Origin: Lactobacillus agrestimuris
GTDB lineage: Bacteria > Bacillota > Bacilli > Lactobacillales > Lactobacillaceae
Reading direction: 5' to 3'
Length of the DNA stretch: 48,250 nt
NCBI RefSeq assembly: GCF_943193025.1
Contig: NZ_CALPCQ010000015.1
Location: 1-48,250, forward strand
The notes beneath the pieces were generated by a model. The model was not told the DNA's origin and searched no databases. It saw only the letters and a program-made list of their open reading frames with translations. Shown in pieces: positions 8,285 through 16,762 of the stretch. Each line of letters starts with the position of its first letter. Position 1 is the first letter of the stretch. The position numbers and the translations under genes are program-made.

Positions 8285-9201
8285 TACTTAAGATCACTTC
8301 TTAATTTGTTCAATGTATCAATAAAAATTTGTGGAGGATCAATTTCAAATTCAAGCCATTCCTTAGTTTTAGGATGTTCAAATCCTAAAACTTTTGCATG
8401 TAAGAATTGTCCATTTCCTTTTAGAGTTTTTCTAGGTCCATATAAAGGATCTCCAGCTACTGGATGACCAATGTATGCTAAGTGTACCCTTATTTGATGA
8501 GTACGCCCGGTTTCTAATTGGCATTGAATTAAGCTGTAATCTTTAAATTGCTCCAAAACAGTAAAGTGAGTAACAGCTGGCTTACCATTTTCTACGACAC
8601 CCATTTTCTTTCTATCTTTTGGATTTCTCCCGATTGGAGCATCTATTGTACCAGCTTTTTCACCAAAATTTCCATGAACAATAGCTAAATAAATTCGTTT
8701 ATTGGTTTTATGTGCTAACTGTGATTCTAAAGATTCGCGACTAGCAGCATTCTTAGCAATCATAAGTAAACCAGAAGTATCTTTGTCAATGCGGTGAACA
8801 ATCCCAGGTCTAAAACCTTCAGGACTTGCTGCAAGATCCTTGGTATGAAAAAGTAAAGCGTTGACTAAAGTATGGTCTGGATGACCAGCTGAGGGATGTA
8901 CTACCATACCTTGAGGCTTATTAACAACAATAACGTCATCATCTTCATAAACTATTTCAAGAGGAATATCTTCAGGAGCAATATTCAAAGGTTTTGCCGC
9001 TGGAACATTAACAGTTATTTGATCGCCCTTTTGAGGTTTATATGAGCCTTTTTTTACAACATGCTCATTAACTAATATTTGTTTATCTTGAATTAATTCC
9101 TTTACTCGAGTTCTTGAGAGATCGGAGATTTCTTCTGATAAATATTTGTCTAATCTAGAATTGATATTATCTTCAATTTTTAATTTATAAGTTTTTGTCA
9201 T
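8284..9201 (-). CDS. rluD: RluD-family 23S rRNA pseudouridine synthase
   Basis: A 305-residue pseudouridine synthase with an N-terminal S4 domain (SRLDKYLSEEISDLSRTRVK) and an RluA-type catalytic domain. The catalytic Asp lies in PGIVHRIDKDTSGLLM, and the C-terminal GRTHQIRVHL motif is present. It isomerises uridines in 23S rRNA. I choose the ATG at 9201, six bases after AAGAAG, which matches the family start. The longer frame begins with TTG-ATG at 9222/9219 without a better ribosome site. It overlaps the end of lspA by 17 bases and carA by one. The lspA-rluD order is typical of lactobacilli, where the pyr operon often follows. Confidence 0.93.
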   Translation of the reverse strand: MTKTYKLKIEDNINSRLDKYLSEEISDLSRTRVKELIQDKQILVNEHVVKKGSYKPQKGDQITVNVPAAKPLNIAPEDIPLEIVYEDDDVIVVNKPQGMVVHPSAGHPDHTLVNALLFHTKDLAASPEGFRPGIVHRIDKDTSGLLMIAKNAASRESLESQLAHKTNKRIYLAIVHGNFGEKAGTIDAPIGRNPKDRKKMGVVENGKPAVTHFTVLEQFKDYSLIQCQLETGRTHQIRVHLAYIGHPVAGDPLYGPRKTLKGNGQFLHAKVLGFEHPKTKEWLEFEIDPPQIFIDTLNKLRSDLK

Positions 9202-9658
9202 TTGATTCTTCTTTTTCATCAAAAAATACTAAATAAGCAAATACTAAAATTACACCAATAGTAATGGCCGAATCTGCAATATTGAAAATATTAAATCTTA
9301 CAAAATCAAGTTGGAACATATCAACAACATATTTTAAGTGAATCCGATCGAAGAAATTTCCAACGATTCCTCCAAGAATTAATGCAAGGCCAACATCGAA
9401 TAAAGCATTTTTATATTTCTTATTAAAAAGAAAATATAAACACACAAGTATTGAGATAATACTAATTATGTAAAATAACCACATTTGACCAGGTAAGATA
9501 TTCCATGCAGCTCCATTATTTTGTAAATAATTAAATGACAAAATTCCTGGTATAACTTGATGAACTTCTCCAACCTTATAATTATTTAAGATAAAAAGCT
9601 TTAATCCTTGATCGGCTAGTACAACTAGCAATGAAATAATTAAATATAAAAATTGCAT
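9185..9658 (-). CDS. lspA: Prolipoprotein signal peptidase (signal peptidase II)
   Basis: A 157-residue membrane aspartic protease that removes the signal peptide from diacylglyceryl-modified prolipoproteins. There are four hydrophobic segments (about 3-23, 60-78, 87-104, 127-147). The two catalytic aspartates are Asp104 in GNFFDRI and Asp129 in NIADSAITIG. The NNGAAWNIL motif lies at 47-55. It starts three bases after the fhs stop without a strong ribosome site, so it is probably coupled to fhs translation. Its end overlaps rluD. Confidence 0.95.
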   Translation of the reverse strand: MQFLYLIISLLVVLADQGLKLFILNNYKVGEVHQVIPGILSFNYLQNNGAAWNILPGQMWLFYIISIISILVCLYFLFNKKYKNALFDVGLALILGGIVGNFFDRIHLKYVVDMFQLDFVRFNIFNIADSAITIGVILVFAYLVFFDEKEESNDKNL

Positions 9659-9661
9659 GAT

Positions 9662-11338
9662 TTAAAATAGACCGCTTATCTTTCCGTTATTATCAACATT
9701 AATGTCTAAGGCCGCAGGATGCTTTGGTAACCCAGGCATATCTAAAACATTTCCAGTAGTCACAACAACAAAACCTGCTCCATTTTTCAAATCGATTCCT
9801 TTAACATGTAAAGTAAAATCAATTGGTGCACCTAAAAGTTGCTTATTATCAGTAAATGAGTATTGGGTTTTTGCGATAATTACAGGAAGATTATTTTTAT
9901 TAATCTTTTCTAATTCTGCAATTTGCTTGAGCGCTTTTTCGCTGTATTCAACATTGGTAGCATGATAAATCTTAGTAGCGACTTTTTCAATTTTAGTCTT
10001 AATATCATCATTTTCGTCGTAAGTAGATTTGAGGTTAGCCTTTTTACTGTCAGCCAATTCTACTACGGCTTTTGCCGCCTCAATACCGCCTTTTGAACCT
10101 ACATCATGATAGTTTACAATTTCTGCTTTAATTCCCTGCTCTTCAACTAATTCTTTTAATAGCTTTAATTCGGCTTCAGAATCACTTGCAAAACGATTGA
10201 TTAAAACAATTGTAGGAACATTATAGGACCGCATATTTTCCATATGACGCTTCAAGTTAGTAAAACCTGCTCTTAACGAGTCAAGGTTTTCTTCATTCAA
10301 GTGATCTGTTGTTTTTTCATCTTGATATTTCAATGCTCTAACAGTAGCAACAATTACACTTACATCAGGAGTCTTTTCCAAATGTTTAGAAACAAAGTCC
10401 ATAAACTTTTGACCACCTAAATCACTACCAAATCCTGCTTCTGTCAAAGTATAATCACTAAGATGCAATGCCAGGTTGGTTGCTATTACAGAGTTTGCAC
10501 CATGCGCAATATTAGCAAATGGACCCCCGTGAACTAATGTTGGAGTATGTTCCAATGTTTGAACTAAATTTGGCTTTAAGGCGTTAGAAAGTAAAGCTGC
10601 AATTGCGCCTTGGAATCCTAATTGTTTAACAAAAACGGCCTCATCGTTAATTGTATAACCAACTAGCATATTACCAATTCTAGTTTTCAAATCATCAATA
10701 TCATTGGCTAAACATAAAATTGCCATTAATTCATTTGCAACTGTAATTGCAAAGCTTGATGAATGTTCAATTCCATTAAATTTTGATCCTTGACCCACTG
10801 TGATTTTTCTTAAAGAACGATCATTAACATCGATCCCTCTCTTCAATAGAATTCTTTCTGGATCTAATTGTAAGGAATTATCTTGATAAATATAGTTATC
10901 AACTAATGCAGCCAGTGTATCAATTGCACTAGTTAAAGCATGCATGTCTCCAGTGAAGTGAAGATTGATATCTTCCATTGGAATGATTTGGGCCATACCG
11001 CCTCCGGTTGCCCCACCTTTTAAACCAAAAACGGGTCCCATTGATGGTTCACGTAGAGCAATCATTGTCTTCTTATGAAGTTGATTACTAATTGCATCTC
11101 CCAAGCCAATCGTTATTGTCGACTTACCTTCTCCAGCTGGAGTTGGAGATATTGAAGTTACCAAAATAAGTTTTCCTAAGTGGTGATTTGATCTGCTTCT
11201 TTGAATAGCACTCCAATTAATCTTGGCCTTGTCATATCCATAAAGTTCCAAATCACTATCAGCTAAATCAACTTTAGCCGCAATTTCGTTAATTGATTCT
11301 TCTTTGGTTTCTTGAGCAATTTGAATATCTGTTTTCAT
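9662..11338 (-). CDS. fhs: Formate-tetrahydrofolate ligase
   Basis: A 558-residue enzyme of standard length that joins formate to tetrahydrofolate with ATP to give 10-formyl-THF, used for purines and initiator formyl-Met. The P-loop TPAGEGKST lies at 66-74. Other family blocks are [40 protein letters not shown] and the [10 protein letters not shown] segment. The start follows AAAGGAG by nine bases. It is the first gene of the minus-strand operon fhs-lspA-rluD-carA-carB. A leader of roughly 90 bases separates the predicted promoter from the start codon; I recognise no riboswitch in it. Confidence 0.96.
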   Translation of the reverse strand: MKTDIQIAQETKEESINEIAAKVDLADSDLELYGYDKAKINWSAIQRSRSNHHLGKLILVTSISPTPAGEGKSTITIGLGDAISNQLHKKTMIALREPSMGPVFGLKGGATGGGMAQIIPMEDINLHFTGDMHALTSAIDTLAALVDNYIYQDNSLQLDPERILLKRGIDVNDRSLRKITVGQGSKFNGIEHSSSFAITVANELMAILCLANDIDDLKTRIGNMLVGYTINDEAVFVKQLGFQGAIAALLSNALKPNLVQTLEHTPTLVHGGPFANIAHGANSVIATNLALHLSDYTLTEAGFGSDLGGQKFMDFVSKHLEKTPDVSVIVATVRALKYQDEKTTDHLNEENLDSLRAGFTNLKRHMENMRSYNVPTIVLINRFASDSEAELKLLKELVEEQGIKAEIVNYHDVGSKGGIEAAKAVVELADSKKANLKSTYDENDDIKTKIEKVATKIYHATNVEYSEKALKQIAELEKINKNNLPVIIAKTQYSFTDNKQLLGAPIDFTLHVKGIDLKNGAGFVVVTTGNVLDMPGLPKHPAALDINVDNNGKISGLF

Positions 11339-11434
11339 AGGTTAAAACTCCTTTAATAAATTAATTAACTAAAATTGTAAAAACGATAGCAGTTTAGAAT
11401 TTAGGTCACCCATTTCCGATTAAATACTATTTTA

Positions 11435-11443
11435 ATTATAACA
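11435..11443 (-). promoter_or_regulatory. Extended -10 promoter of the fhs-lspA-rluD-carA-carB operon
   Basis: On the minus strand TGTTATAAT forms an extended -10 element about 95 bases upstream of fhs. No good -35 hexamer is seen. It overlaps the spacing of the divergent degV promoter, so the two promoters may interfere with each other. Confidence 0.45.
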
Positions 11444-11447
11444 AAAT

Positions 11448-11476
11448 TTTACCGGTGAATCTTTTTACATTATAAT
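11448..11476 (+). promoter_or_regulatory. Promoter of the second degV gene
   Basis: TTTACC at 11448-11453, a 17-base spacer and TATAAT at 11471-11476 lie 28 bases before the start codon. The ribosome site GGAGG is between them and the gene. Confidence 0.6.
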
Positions 11477-11504
11477 AATGAATATCAAATGGAGGTAAAA
11501 ATAA

Positions 11505-12428
11505 ATGAAAATTGCTGTTTTGACGGATAGTTCTGCCTATTTAAGTAAAGAAGACCAAGAAAAATATAATATCGATGTAATTCCTATTCCAATTATTTGG
11601 GACAAAAAAGTTTACAAAGATATGGTTGAAATTAAATACGAAGAATTTTATCAAAAACTTGCAACAAGCGATACCCTTCCTTCTACTTCACAACCTTCTG
11701 TAGGGGAATTTAAAGAAAATGTAGATAAATACGTTGATGAAGGATATACTGATTTGATCTTTATTCCCTTATCAAGTGGTATTTCTAGTTTTTATAATTC
11801 TGTTAAGGGATTTGTTTCAGAAGAGCAAAGAATAAAGATTCATTTATTTGATTGCCGTATTACTTGTGCTGGTGAAGCGGATGCTGCTATTTTAGCTGCT
11901 AGACTTGTTCAAGCTGGTGCAGATGTGGATTTAATTATGCATGACTTAGAGGATCTTAGAAAGACAATGGACGTTCGTTTCATGGTAGATGATTTAAATC
12001 ATTTGAAGAGAACTGGCAGATTATCAAATGCTGCAAGTTTTGTTGGAGGTCTACTGAAAATTAAGCCAATTTTATCAATGGATGTTCAAAACAAAGGACA
12101 AATTTCTGCAATTGCGAAAGAGCGTCAATACAAACGAGCCTATAAGCATGTGAAAAATGACTTTAAACGTTTAACTGAAAATCTTGAGTATCCAGTTCAA
12201 TGTACAATTTTTGATTCGCTTGATCCAGAACGTAAGCAAGAATGGCTTTCTGATTATCGAGCAAGTTTTCCAAATATTAAATTTGATGAAAGTATTATTG
12301 GACCGGTTGTTGGGGTTCATGTGGGACAACATACTATCTCAATGATTTGGTGTAGAGATATTGATTCCTACTTTGATGAAAATGGTAATCCACTTTTAAA
12401 CATAAATTCACCTGAAATTAAAGACTAA
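11505..12428 (+). CDS. DegV family protein (fatty-acid-binding FakB-type), second copy
   Basis: A 307-residue DegV/FakB protein with the same architecture as the gene at 698-1576: TDSSA near residue 8, TSQPS near 62, LSSGIS near 91 and a C-terminal HVGQHTISMIW block. The predicted role is carrying a fatty acid to fatty acid kinase; different FakB paralogues typically prefer different acyl chains. Sequence identity to the other copy is moderate, so they are old paralogues and not a recent duplication. It has its own promoter, a GGAGG ribosome site and a strong terminator, so it appears monocistronic. Confidence 0.93.
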   Translation: MKIAVLTDSSAYLSKEDQEKYNIDVIPIPIIWDKKVYKDMVEIKYEEFYQKLATSDTLPSTSQPSVGEFKENVDKYVDEGYTDLIFIPLSSGISSFYNSVKGFVSEEQRIKIHLFDCRITCAGEADAAILAARLVQAGADVDLIMHDLEDLRKTMDVRFMVDDLNHLKRTGRLSNAASFVGGLLKIKPILSMDVQNKGQISAIAKERQYKRAYKHVKNDFKRLTENLEYPVQCTIFDSLDPERKQEWLSDYRASFPNIKFDESIIGPVVGVHVGQHTISMIWCRDIDSYFDENGNPLLNINSPEIKD

Positions 12429-12429
12429 A

Positions 12430-12470
12430 AAAGTCTAGATTGAATCCAAAAATTTCAATCTAGACTTTTT
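12430..12470. terminator. Bidirectional terminator after degV
   Basis: The stem AGTCTAGATTGAA pairs with TTCAATCTAGACT around an eight-base loop. A-runs on one side and T-runs on the other serve the plus-strand degV and the convergent minus-strand gene at 12478. Confidence 0.93.
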
Positions 12471-12477
12471 AATACTT

Positions 12478-13023
12478 CTATATAAATCTCGCTATCCAAT
12501 AAAAAGACATAAGAGCAATTCCAACAATAGCAAAGAATGTGACAGTTTTTTCTAAAAAACCGCCAACTTTATAACTGATTAAATGATGATTAGCCTTCTT
12601 TTTTAAAGGAGCAAACCATTCTACTCCTTGGTGACTAAAACTATCTTCGAATAAATGTAATAAGTAGCCGATAACTATCCCTAACCATAGACAATTCCAG
12701 CTACTTTTTATATTGAATCTGCTTAAATCAATCGGAATAAAATGATTCATTAAAAAATACAATCCGGTTGAAAATAAAATCCATCCAAGTAATGAATGAG
12801 TAATGCCACGATGTCGAAGAAATAGACTAAAATTAATCAATGACTTTCTACTGACTTTACTGTTATATTCATCAATATCTGGTAAGGAAGATCCGATTGC
12901 CGTTGCAGCTAACAGGACTATACTTGGGATGAAATTAGTAGTAAATTGATTGGTATATAAAATCCCCATTTCAACAATTGCTATACTGCAAATTCTATGT
13001 GATCGTGCTAAAATCTTCCTCAC
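12478..13023 (-). CDS. Membrane-bound metal-dependent hydrolase, YdjM/DUF457 family
   Basis: A 181-residue integral membrane protein of the LexA-regulated YdjM type. The family signature is present: THRI-like SHRI near residue 8, GSSLPDIDEYNS (44-55), RHRGITHSLLGW (69-80) and a late HLFEDSFSHQGVEWF block (about 123-137). The His and Asp residues suggest metal binding, but the substrate is unknown. There are about five hydrophobic segments. The apparent start is GTG, overlapping an AGAAGG ribosome site. The next Met (residue 19) would remove the conserved SHRI motif, and an in-frame stop lies just upstream, so GTG or a nearby unusual codon is used. Confidence 0.85.
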   Translation of the reverse strand: MRKILARSHRICSIAIVEMGILYTNQFTTNFIPSIVLLAATAIGSSLPDIDEYNSKVSRKSLINFSLFLRHRGITHSLLGWILFSTGLYFLMNHFIPIDLSRFNIKSSWNCLWLGIVIGYLLHLFEDSFSHQGVEWFAPLKKKANHHLISYKVGGFLEKTVTFFAIVGIALMSFYWIARFI

Positions 13024-13060
13024 CTTCTTTCATCATGTTCACCTAATATTGTATCATACA

Positions 13061-13101
13061 AAAAAGGCAAAATCCCTTATTTATAGGGATTTTGCCTTTT
13101 T
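13061..13101. terminator. Terminator overlapping the end of the small membrane-protein gene
   Basis: The arms AGGCAAAATCCCT and AGGGATTTTGCCT surround a short loop. The right arm is made of the last codons and the stop of the gene at 13081-13440, so coding sequence doubles as half of the terminator for minus-strand transcription. Confidence 0.9.
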
Positions 13102-13440
13102 TGATTTAAAAGTTAGGAAGTAATAAGTATGTAAAGAATCAAATTGAATTTCATATACATTTAAAATCTTCCATGACCAAACTTTTTTTGGTATATCTTT
13201 AATTTTGACTTTAGTTCTAAACGGTAATTTAAAATACTGAGATGAATGATAGGATTCAAGTAAAGTATAAATCAGTAGAACAAAAAATATCGTGATTAAT
13301 ATCACAGCAGGCCAGTTAATTCCATTTGCCCCTTCATAAGCAAACGTAAGTCCAATGAATAGTATCGTAAATAACCAACTATAATATATCAATCCAACTC
13401 TACCTAAAAAGATAAAATAATTTTTATTAAAAATTTTCAT
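13081..13440 (-). CDS. Small membrane protein, possibly EbsA-like
   Basis: A 119-residue protein with two hydrophobic helices (about 12-34 and 43-62) followed by a basic cytosolic-type tail rich in Lys. The arrangement YYSWLF, two helices and a short beta-like tail resembles the EbsA-like family of lactic acid bacteria. I cannot confirm this by eye and assign no function. It starts two bases after the stop of the metallophosphoesterase gene without a strong ribosome site, which suggests coupled translation. Its 3' end forms part of the terminator. Confidence 0.7.
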   Translation of the reverse strand: MKIFNKNYFIFLGRVGLIYYSWLFTILFIGLTFAYEGANGINWPAVILITIFFVLLIYTLLESYHSSQYFKLPFRTKVKIKDIPKKVWSWKILNVYEIQFDSLHTYYFLTFKSKKAKSL

Positions 13441-13442
13441 TA

Positions 13443-14675
13443 TTAGTACCGTATTTTAACTCCTAGATTACTATGATTGGTGGTATCGTATAATGTTTTT
13501 AAGTATACACGATATTCAGGATGTTGCTTAATCAAAGTTTTATAAGCTATCGTTTTATGAATCTCCTGCAATTTAGTGTCTTTTAAATTATTGTGACCTG
13601 TATAAAAATTATAATTCATCTTAGCAAAGAGATTTCCCATTTCTCTGACTAAATTAATATTATTATGAAATTTTTTCATATCGCTTTGCATCAGATCAGC
13701 AGCAATCGATCCCAATTGTAAATTTTCTAAATAATTATCAAAATGAGCCAAAGTATAATTTTGTAATTCTTTGTCATTAAGATAATTTTTCATATGAAAT
13801 ATTTTTCTCACATAAGTAATATGGCGGTGGTGCAATCTCACGACACCATAACCTTGATCATTTGAGCAAAAACTAGAAGTTACAATTTCAGTTGTTGGTG
13901 TCATATCTTGTGGTCCTAGAATGTTCTGAGCATGAATATGACCTGAGAAAGCTAATTTCACATTATATTTAGAGCATAAATCACGTAAATCATTTGCATT
14001 ATCCAATACGTAGCCATTATTTACAGCTGGATTATGGGCATAAAGATTATGGTGCATGAAAATAATAGGACGTAAATTATTTTTGCTAGCATATCTCAAC
14101 TGTTCTTCTATCCATTTTAATTGTTCTTTATTAATGCCACCATGCGTTTTTGGAGCTTCAGTAGTTTCTTCTCTGCCGTAGTAATTAGAGTCCAGCATTA
14201 ATAACAAATAATCTGGGTTAAGTTGGACACTATATGCTAGAGAACTTTTATCATTACTGTAAGCTAACTTATAAGATTTTGAAAAAATATTTTTCCAAAA
14301 ATTAGGACTAATTTCGCCAGTGTAATATTGCTTTTTACCATGGAATTCTCTGGCCCAGCCATCAAAAATATCATGATTCCCAGGAACAATTAGTAATTTA
14401 GTATCAGTTAATGATTTAAAAATTTTAGCAAAACGTTCTGCAGAAGCTCGCTCTCCGTTAAAAGTAACGTCCCCTGTTACTATTATTGCTGCAGGTTTTT
14501 TTTCGTTTGCCATTCGACAAAATGCTTTTAAGGCTGTTTCTTGATAATAAAGATCTTTACCTTGACTAGTTTTTTGCATTTGTGAAAAAGCCTGACCATT
14601 ATCATGTAAACTATCTGCAATTAAATGTGTATCCGATATAACCCATAATTCGGTATTTAAACTATCTGTAATCAT
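13443..14675 (-). CDS. Calcineurin-like metallophosphoesterase
   Basis: A 410-residue phosphoesterase with all metal-binding motifs of the family: DTH (Asp15, His17), GDV (Asp69), GNHD (99-102), MHHN (about 206-209) and GHIHAQN (about 247-253). These proteins hydrolyse phosphomono- or diesters using two metals; cyclic nucleotides are possible but unproven substrates. The C-terminal 150 residues lack a recognisable motif and are probably helical. Its ATG overlaps the stop of the upstream methyltransferase gene (ATGA), so the two form an operon. No signal peptide is seen, so it is cytosolic. Confidence 0.9.
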   Translation of the reverse strand: MITDSLNTELWVISDTHLIADSLHDNGQAFSQMQKTSQGKDLYYQETALKAFCRMANEKKPAAIIVTGDVTFNGERASAERFAKIFKSLTDTKLLIVPGNHDIFDGWAREFHGKKQYYTGEISPNFWKNIFSKSYKLAYSNDKSSLAYSVQLNPDYLLLMLDSNYYGREETTEAPKTHGGINKEQLKWIEEQLRYASKNNLRPIIFMHHNLYAHNPAVNNGYVLDNANDLRDLCSKYNVKLAFSGHIHAQNILGPQDMTPTTEIVTSSFCSNDQGYGVVRLHHRHITYVRKIFHMKNYLNDKELQNYTLAHFDNYLENLQLGSIAADLMQSDMKKFHNNINLVREMGNLFAKMNYNFYTGHNNLKDTKLQEIHKTIAYKTLIKQHPEYRVYLKTLYDTTNHSNLGVKIRY

Positions 14676-15796
14676 CTTTTATTTGCCCAATATTGATAGA
14701 AATCAACACGTAAATTTCCGTTAAATAATTTTCTCTTCTTAGTTGCTTTCTTACCAAAAAATTTTTCAAATTGTCGATCGGCCGTTAAATAATATTGACT
14801 AAAAGAATCCATAGGACCAAACACTTCTCCCATTTGTTCATACAAATGTTCAGCTGATTCCTTATCCTTTAATCTTTTACCATAAGGTGGGTTGGCAATA
14901 ATTATTCCGTTTGTTAGATCACTTGCAAAGTCTTTTACAGCTACCTGTTTAAACTTAATATCTTGTAAAACTCCAGCATTATGTGCATTTAATTTAGCAA
15001 TTTCTAAAATTGATTGGTCAATATCACTCGCTAATATAGGTGCATCTGCAGGTTTGATAACAGATTTTGCTTCTTCTAAAAGATCTGGATGAAGCTTTTG
15101 ATCAAACCAATCAAAATTATCGAATGCAAATTTTCTCCATGAACCAGGTGCAATATTTTTAGCGATTAATGCGGCTTCAATTGCTAAAGTACCTGAACCG
15201 GTCATTGGATCGATAAGTGGATGTGATCCATCATATGGAGTTAATTTTAATAAACTAGCTGCGAAATTTTCTTTAAGTGGAGCTCCACCATGTTCAACTC
15301 TATAACCACGTTTAAACAAACTGGCACCAGTGGTATCTAAAGAAATTCTAGCAACATCCTTATAAATATGGATATCTAAAGGATATTCGCTTCCACTTTC
15401 TGGTAAAAAACCTCGACGATGATATTGCTCCATCATTTTATCTACAATTGCTTTTTTCACAATAGATTGAACATCAGGTTCAGAGTGCAATTTTGATCTC
15501 ACTGCTCTACCTTGAACTGGAAATTTTGCATCGACAGGTAAAAGTTCAGCCCAATTATAATCATAGATTTGATTATATAAAGTATCAAAATCTGTCGCTT
15601 TGAATTCCTTAAGTAAAATCTTGATTCTATCGGCAGTTCTTGACCATAAATTTGTTTTAACGATATCTTTCTGAGTTCCTTCAAAGAAAACTCTTCCGTT
15701 TTCATTAGCAGTTTCATATCCTAAAGTATTTAATTCTTTAGATACTACACTTTCAAAACCGGCACCCATTGTTGCAAATAATTTATATTTTTTCAT
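14672..15796 (-). CDS. THUMP-domain 23S rRNA guanine methyltransferase (YpsC/RlmL type)
   Basis: A 374-residue protein with an N-terminal ferredoxin-like/THUMP RNA-binding region (about 1-160) and a SAM-dependent methyltransferase domain. It has the motif I block MTGSGTLAIEAALIA and the N6/N2-type catalytic motif ANPPYGKRL. It is the counterpart of B. subtilis YpsC and the N-terminal half of E. coli RlmL, which makes m2G in 23S rRNA. I start it at the ATG at 15796, after AGAGAA. An upstream in-frame ATG at 15841 would make codons out of the RNase P RNA terminator and is rejected. It lies immediately downstream of rnpB, as in B. subtilis. Confidence 0.9.
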   Translation of the reverse strand: MKKYKLFATMGAGFESVVSKELNTLGYETANENGRVFFEGTQKDIVKTNLWSRTADRIKILLKEFKATDFDTLYNQIYDYNWAELLPVDAKFPVQGRAVRSKLHSEPDVQSIVKKAIVDKMMEQYHRRGFLPESGSEYPLDIHIYKDVARISLDTTGASLFKRGYRVEHGGAPLKENFAASLLKLTPYDGSHPLIDPMTGSGTLAIEAALIAKNIAPGSWRKFAFDNFDWFDQKLHPDLLEEAKSVIKPADAPILASDIDQSILEIAKLNAHNAGVLQDIKFKQVAVKDFASDLTNGIIIANPPYGKRLKDKESAEHLYEQMGEVFGPMDSFSQYYLTADRQFEKFFGKKATKKRKLFNGNLRVDFYQYWANKR

Positions 15797-15820
15797 TAAA
15801 TTCTCTTTCGTCAAATAAAT

Positions 15821-15856
15821 TAAAAAAGAGTTGAACTCCAAAAGAAGTTCAACTCA
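15821..15856 (-). terminator. Terminator of RNase P RNA
   Basis: On the minus strand GAGTTGAACT pairs with AGTTCAACTC around a short loop and is followed by a run of seven T residues. It directly follows the 3' end of rnpB. Confidence 0.9.
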
Positions 15857-16239
15857 GCCAGTGTAAATTTCTATAAGCCACGTTTTGTTCCAATGATTCT
15901 GGCAAAATCACCTTCAGCAGCCATCTATCTTTATGTTTTAACATAATCCGATCTTTAGTTCATTTTCTTAGATCGAAACGCCCCCACCAAATTTGGGTTG
16001 CACACTCGCAGGGTTTACCTCGTTCCACCAAGATCGTTTCCAATCTTGCTACGTCACTGTGGCACTTTCAAGGATATTAACGCATATCAATGACTTAGCG
16101 CTTTCTCCGCCGTTATCTTAGTAAAAAGATCCTCCAGCTTATTGGGCTGAATACGATCACTACAAACATCGCAGCTTGTGTGTGCGTGGACTTTCCTCAG
16201 CTAACATAAGTTAACCGCGACTGCTCGAAATCTACACTA
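15857..16239 (-). ncRNA. rnpB: RNase P RNA, Bacillus (type B) class
   Basis: This is the catalytic RNA that removes 5' leaders from pre-tRNAs. On the minus strand the universally conserved blocks appear in order: GAGGAAAGTCCACGC near the 5' end, GAAAGTGCCACAGTGACG, GGTAAACCC, and ACAAAACGTGGCTTATAG near the 3' end. The terminal helix P1 is formed by GTGTAGATTTC (16237-16227) and GAAATTTACAC (15871-15861). Length is about 380 nt, normal for the class. The ends are estimated from the -10 box and the P1 pairing. The position between gpsB and the ypsC-like gene is the same as in B. subtilis. Confidence 0.97.
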
Positions 16240-16245
16240 TTAGTT

Positions 16246-16254
16246 ATTATAGCA
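16246..16254 (-). promoter_or_regulatory. Promoter of rnpB (extended -10)
   Basis: TGCTATAAT on the minus strand gives a transcription start near 16239. A weak -35-like TTACAA lies 17 bases further up, inside the last codons of gpsB. Confidence 0.65.
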
Positions 16255-16261
16255 AAACATC

Positions 16262-16672
16262 TTACTTTTGTAAGCCATAAACTCGTTGTTCAAGATTATA
16301 AACTTTTCTTTCAAGAGTTGAAATTCTTTGAATAATTGCCATATTAGTTGAAATTTCACCTTGATTTTCATTATCATTTTCATCAACATGAACTACTGGC
16401 TTACGTCTTCTTGGAGTGTATGTTTTTACATCTTCGTTTTCTTGAGGTTTTGGTGCAGATGTTTGTTTCTTCTTAGCATCCATTAATTCTCTTTGTAAAT
16501 TACCAATTTGTCCATATAAGTCTTCAATTATTTGATGAAAAGTTTCGTAATCAGAGATAACTTGATCTAAGTAGGCATCTACTTCATCAGGATCATAACC
16601 TTTAACTTTGTTTCTAAATTGTTTTTTCAGAATATCATCTGAAGATAGTTGGATATCTTTCAAATCTGCCAT
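16262..16672 (-). CDS. gpsB: Cell division/elongation regulator GpsB
   Basis: A 136-residue DivIVA-like protein that coordinates peptidoglycan synthases between septum and sidewall and binds penicillin-binding protein 1. The N-terminal DivIVA lipid/PBP-binding domain is clear: LSSDDILKKQFRNKVKGYDPDEVDAYLDQVISDYETF (described at residues 9-45). A coiled coil follows to about 70, then a charged low-complexity linker, then a short C-terminal coiled coil (about 110-136) for trimerisation. The start follows AAAGGAG. Its likely partner, the class A PBP, lies about 1.4 kb away at 18023. Confidence 0.93.
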   Translation of the reverse strand: MADLKDIQLSSDDILKKQFRNKVKGYDPDEVDAYLDQVISDYETFHQIIEDLYGQIGNLQRELMDAKKKQTSAPKPQENEDVKTYTPRRRKPVVHVDENDNENQGEISTNMAIIQRISTLERKVYNLEQRVYGLQK

Positions 16673-16701
16673 TAATTAACAGCTCCTTTACATTCAAGAA
16701 T

Positions 16702-16710
16702 ATTTTAGCA
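16702..16710 (-). promoter_or_regulatory. Extended -10 promoter of gpsB
   Basis: TGCTAAAAT on the minus strand begins within the T tract of the upstream ypsA terminator and lies about 30 bases before the gpsB start. Confidence 0.45.
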
Positions 16711-16732
16711 AAAAGAGTCCCACTATGGAACT
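16710..16732 (-). terminator. Short terminator after ypsA
   Basis: On the minus strand AGTTCC pairs with GGGACT around a five-base loop and is followed by CTTTTT. It lies about 30 bases downstream of the ypsA stop. Confidence 0.6.
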
Positions 16733-16762
16733 GGTATTATCACTTTATTGAAAGTTTAATAT

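Noticed and set aside
8284-8330. PyrR-binding attenuator before carA
   Set aside because: carA overlaps the rluD stop, so there is no leader. No anti-terminator or terminator pair is present.
11339-11440. Riboswitch (tetrahydrofolate or purine type) or CcpA site in the fhs leader
   Set aside because: No conserved core of either riboswitch is seen. The segment TGTAAAAACGATAGCA resembles a cre site but has two extra bases.
15797-15841. N-terminal extension of the THUMP methyltransferase to the ATG at 15841
   Set aside because: The extension lies over the RNase P RNA terminator. The ATG at 15796 has a ribosome site and matches the family start.
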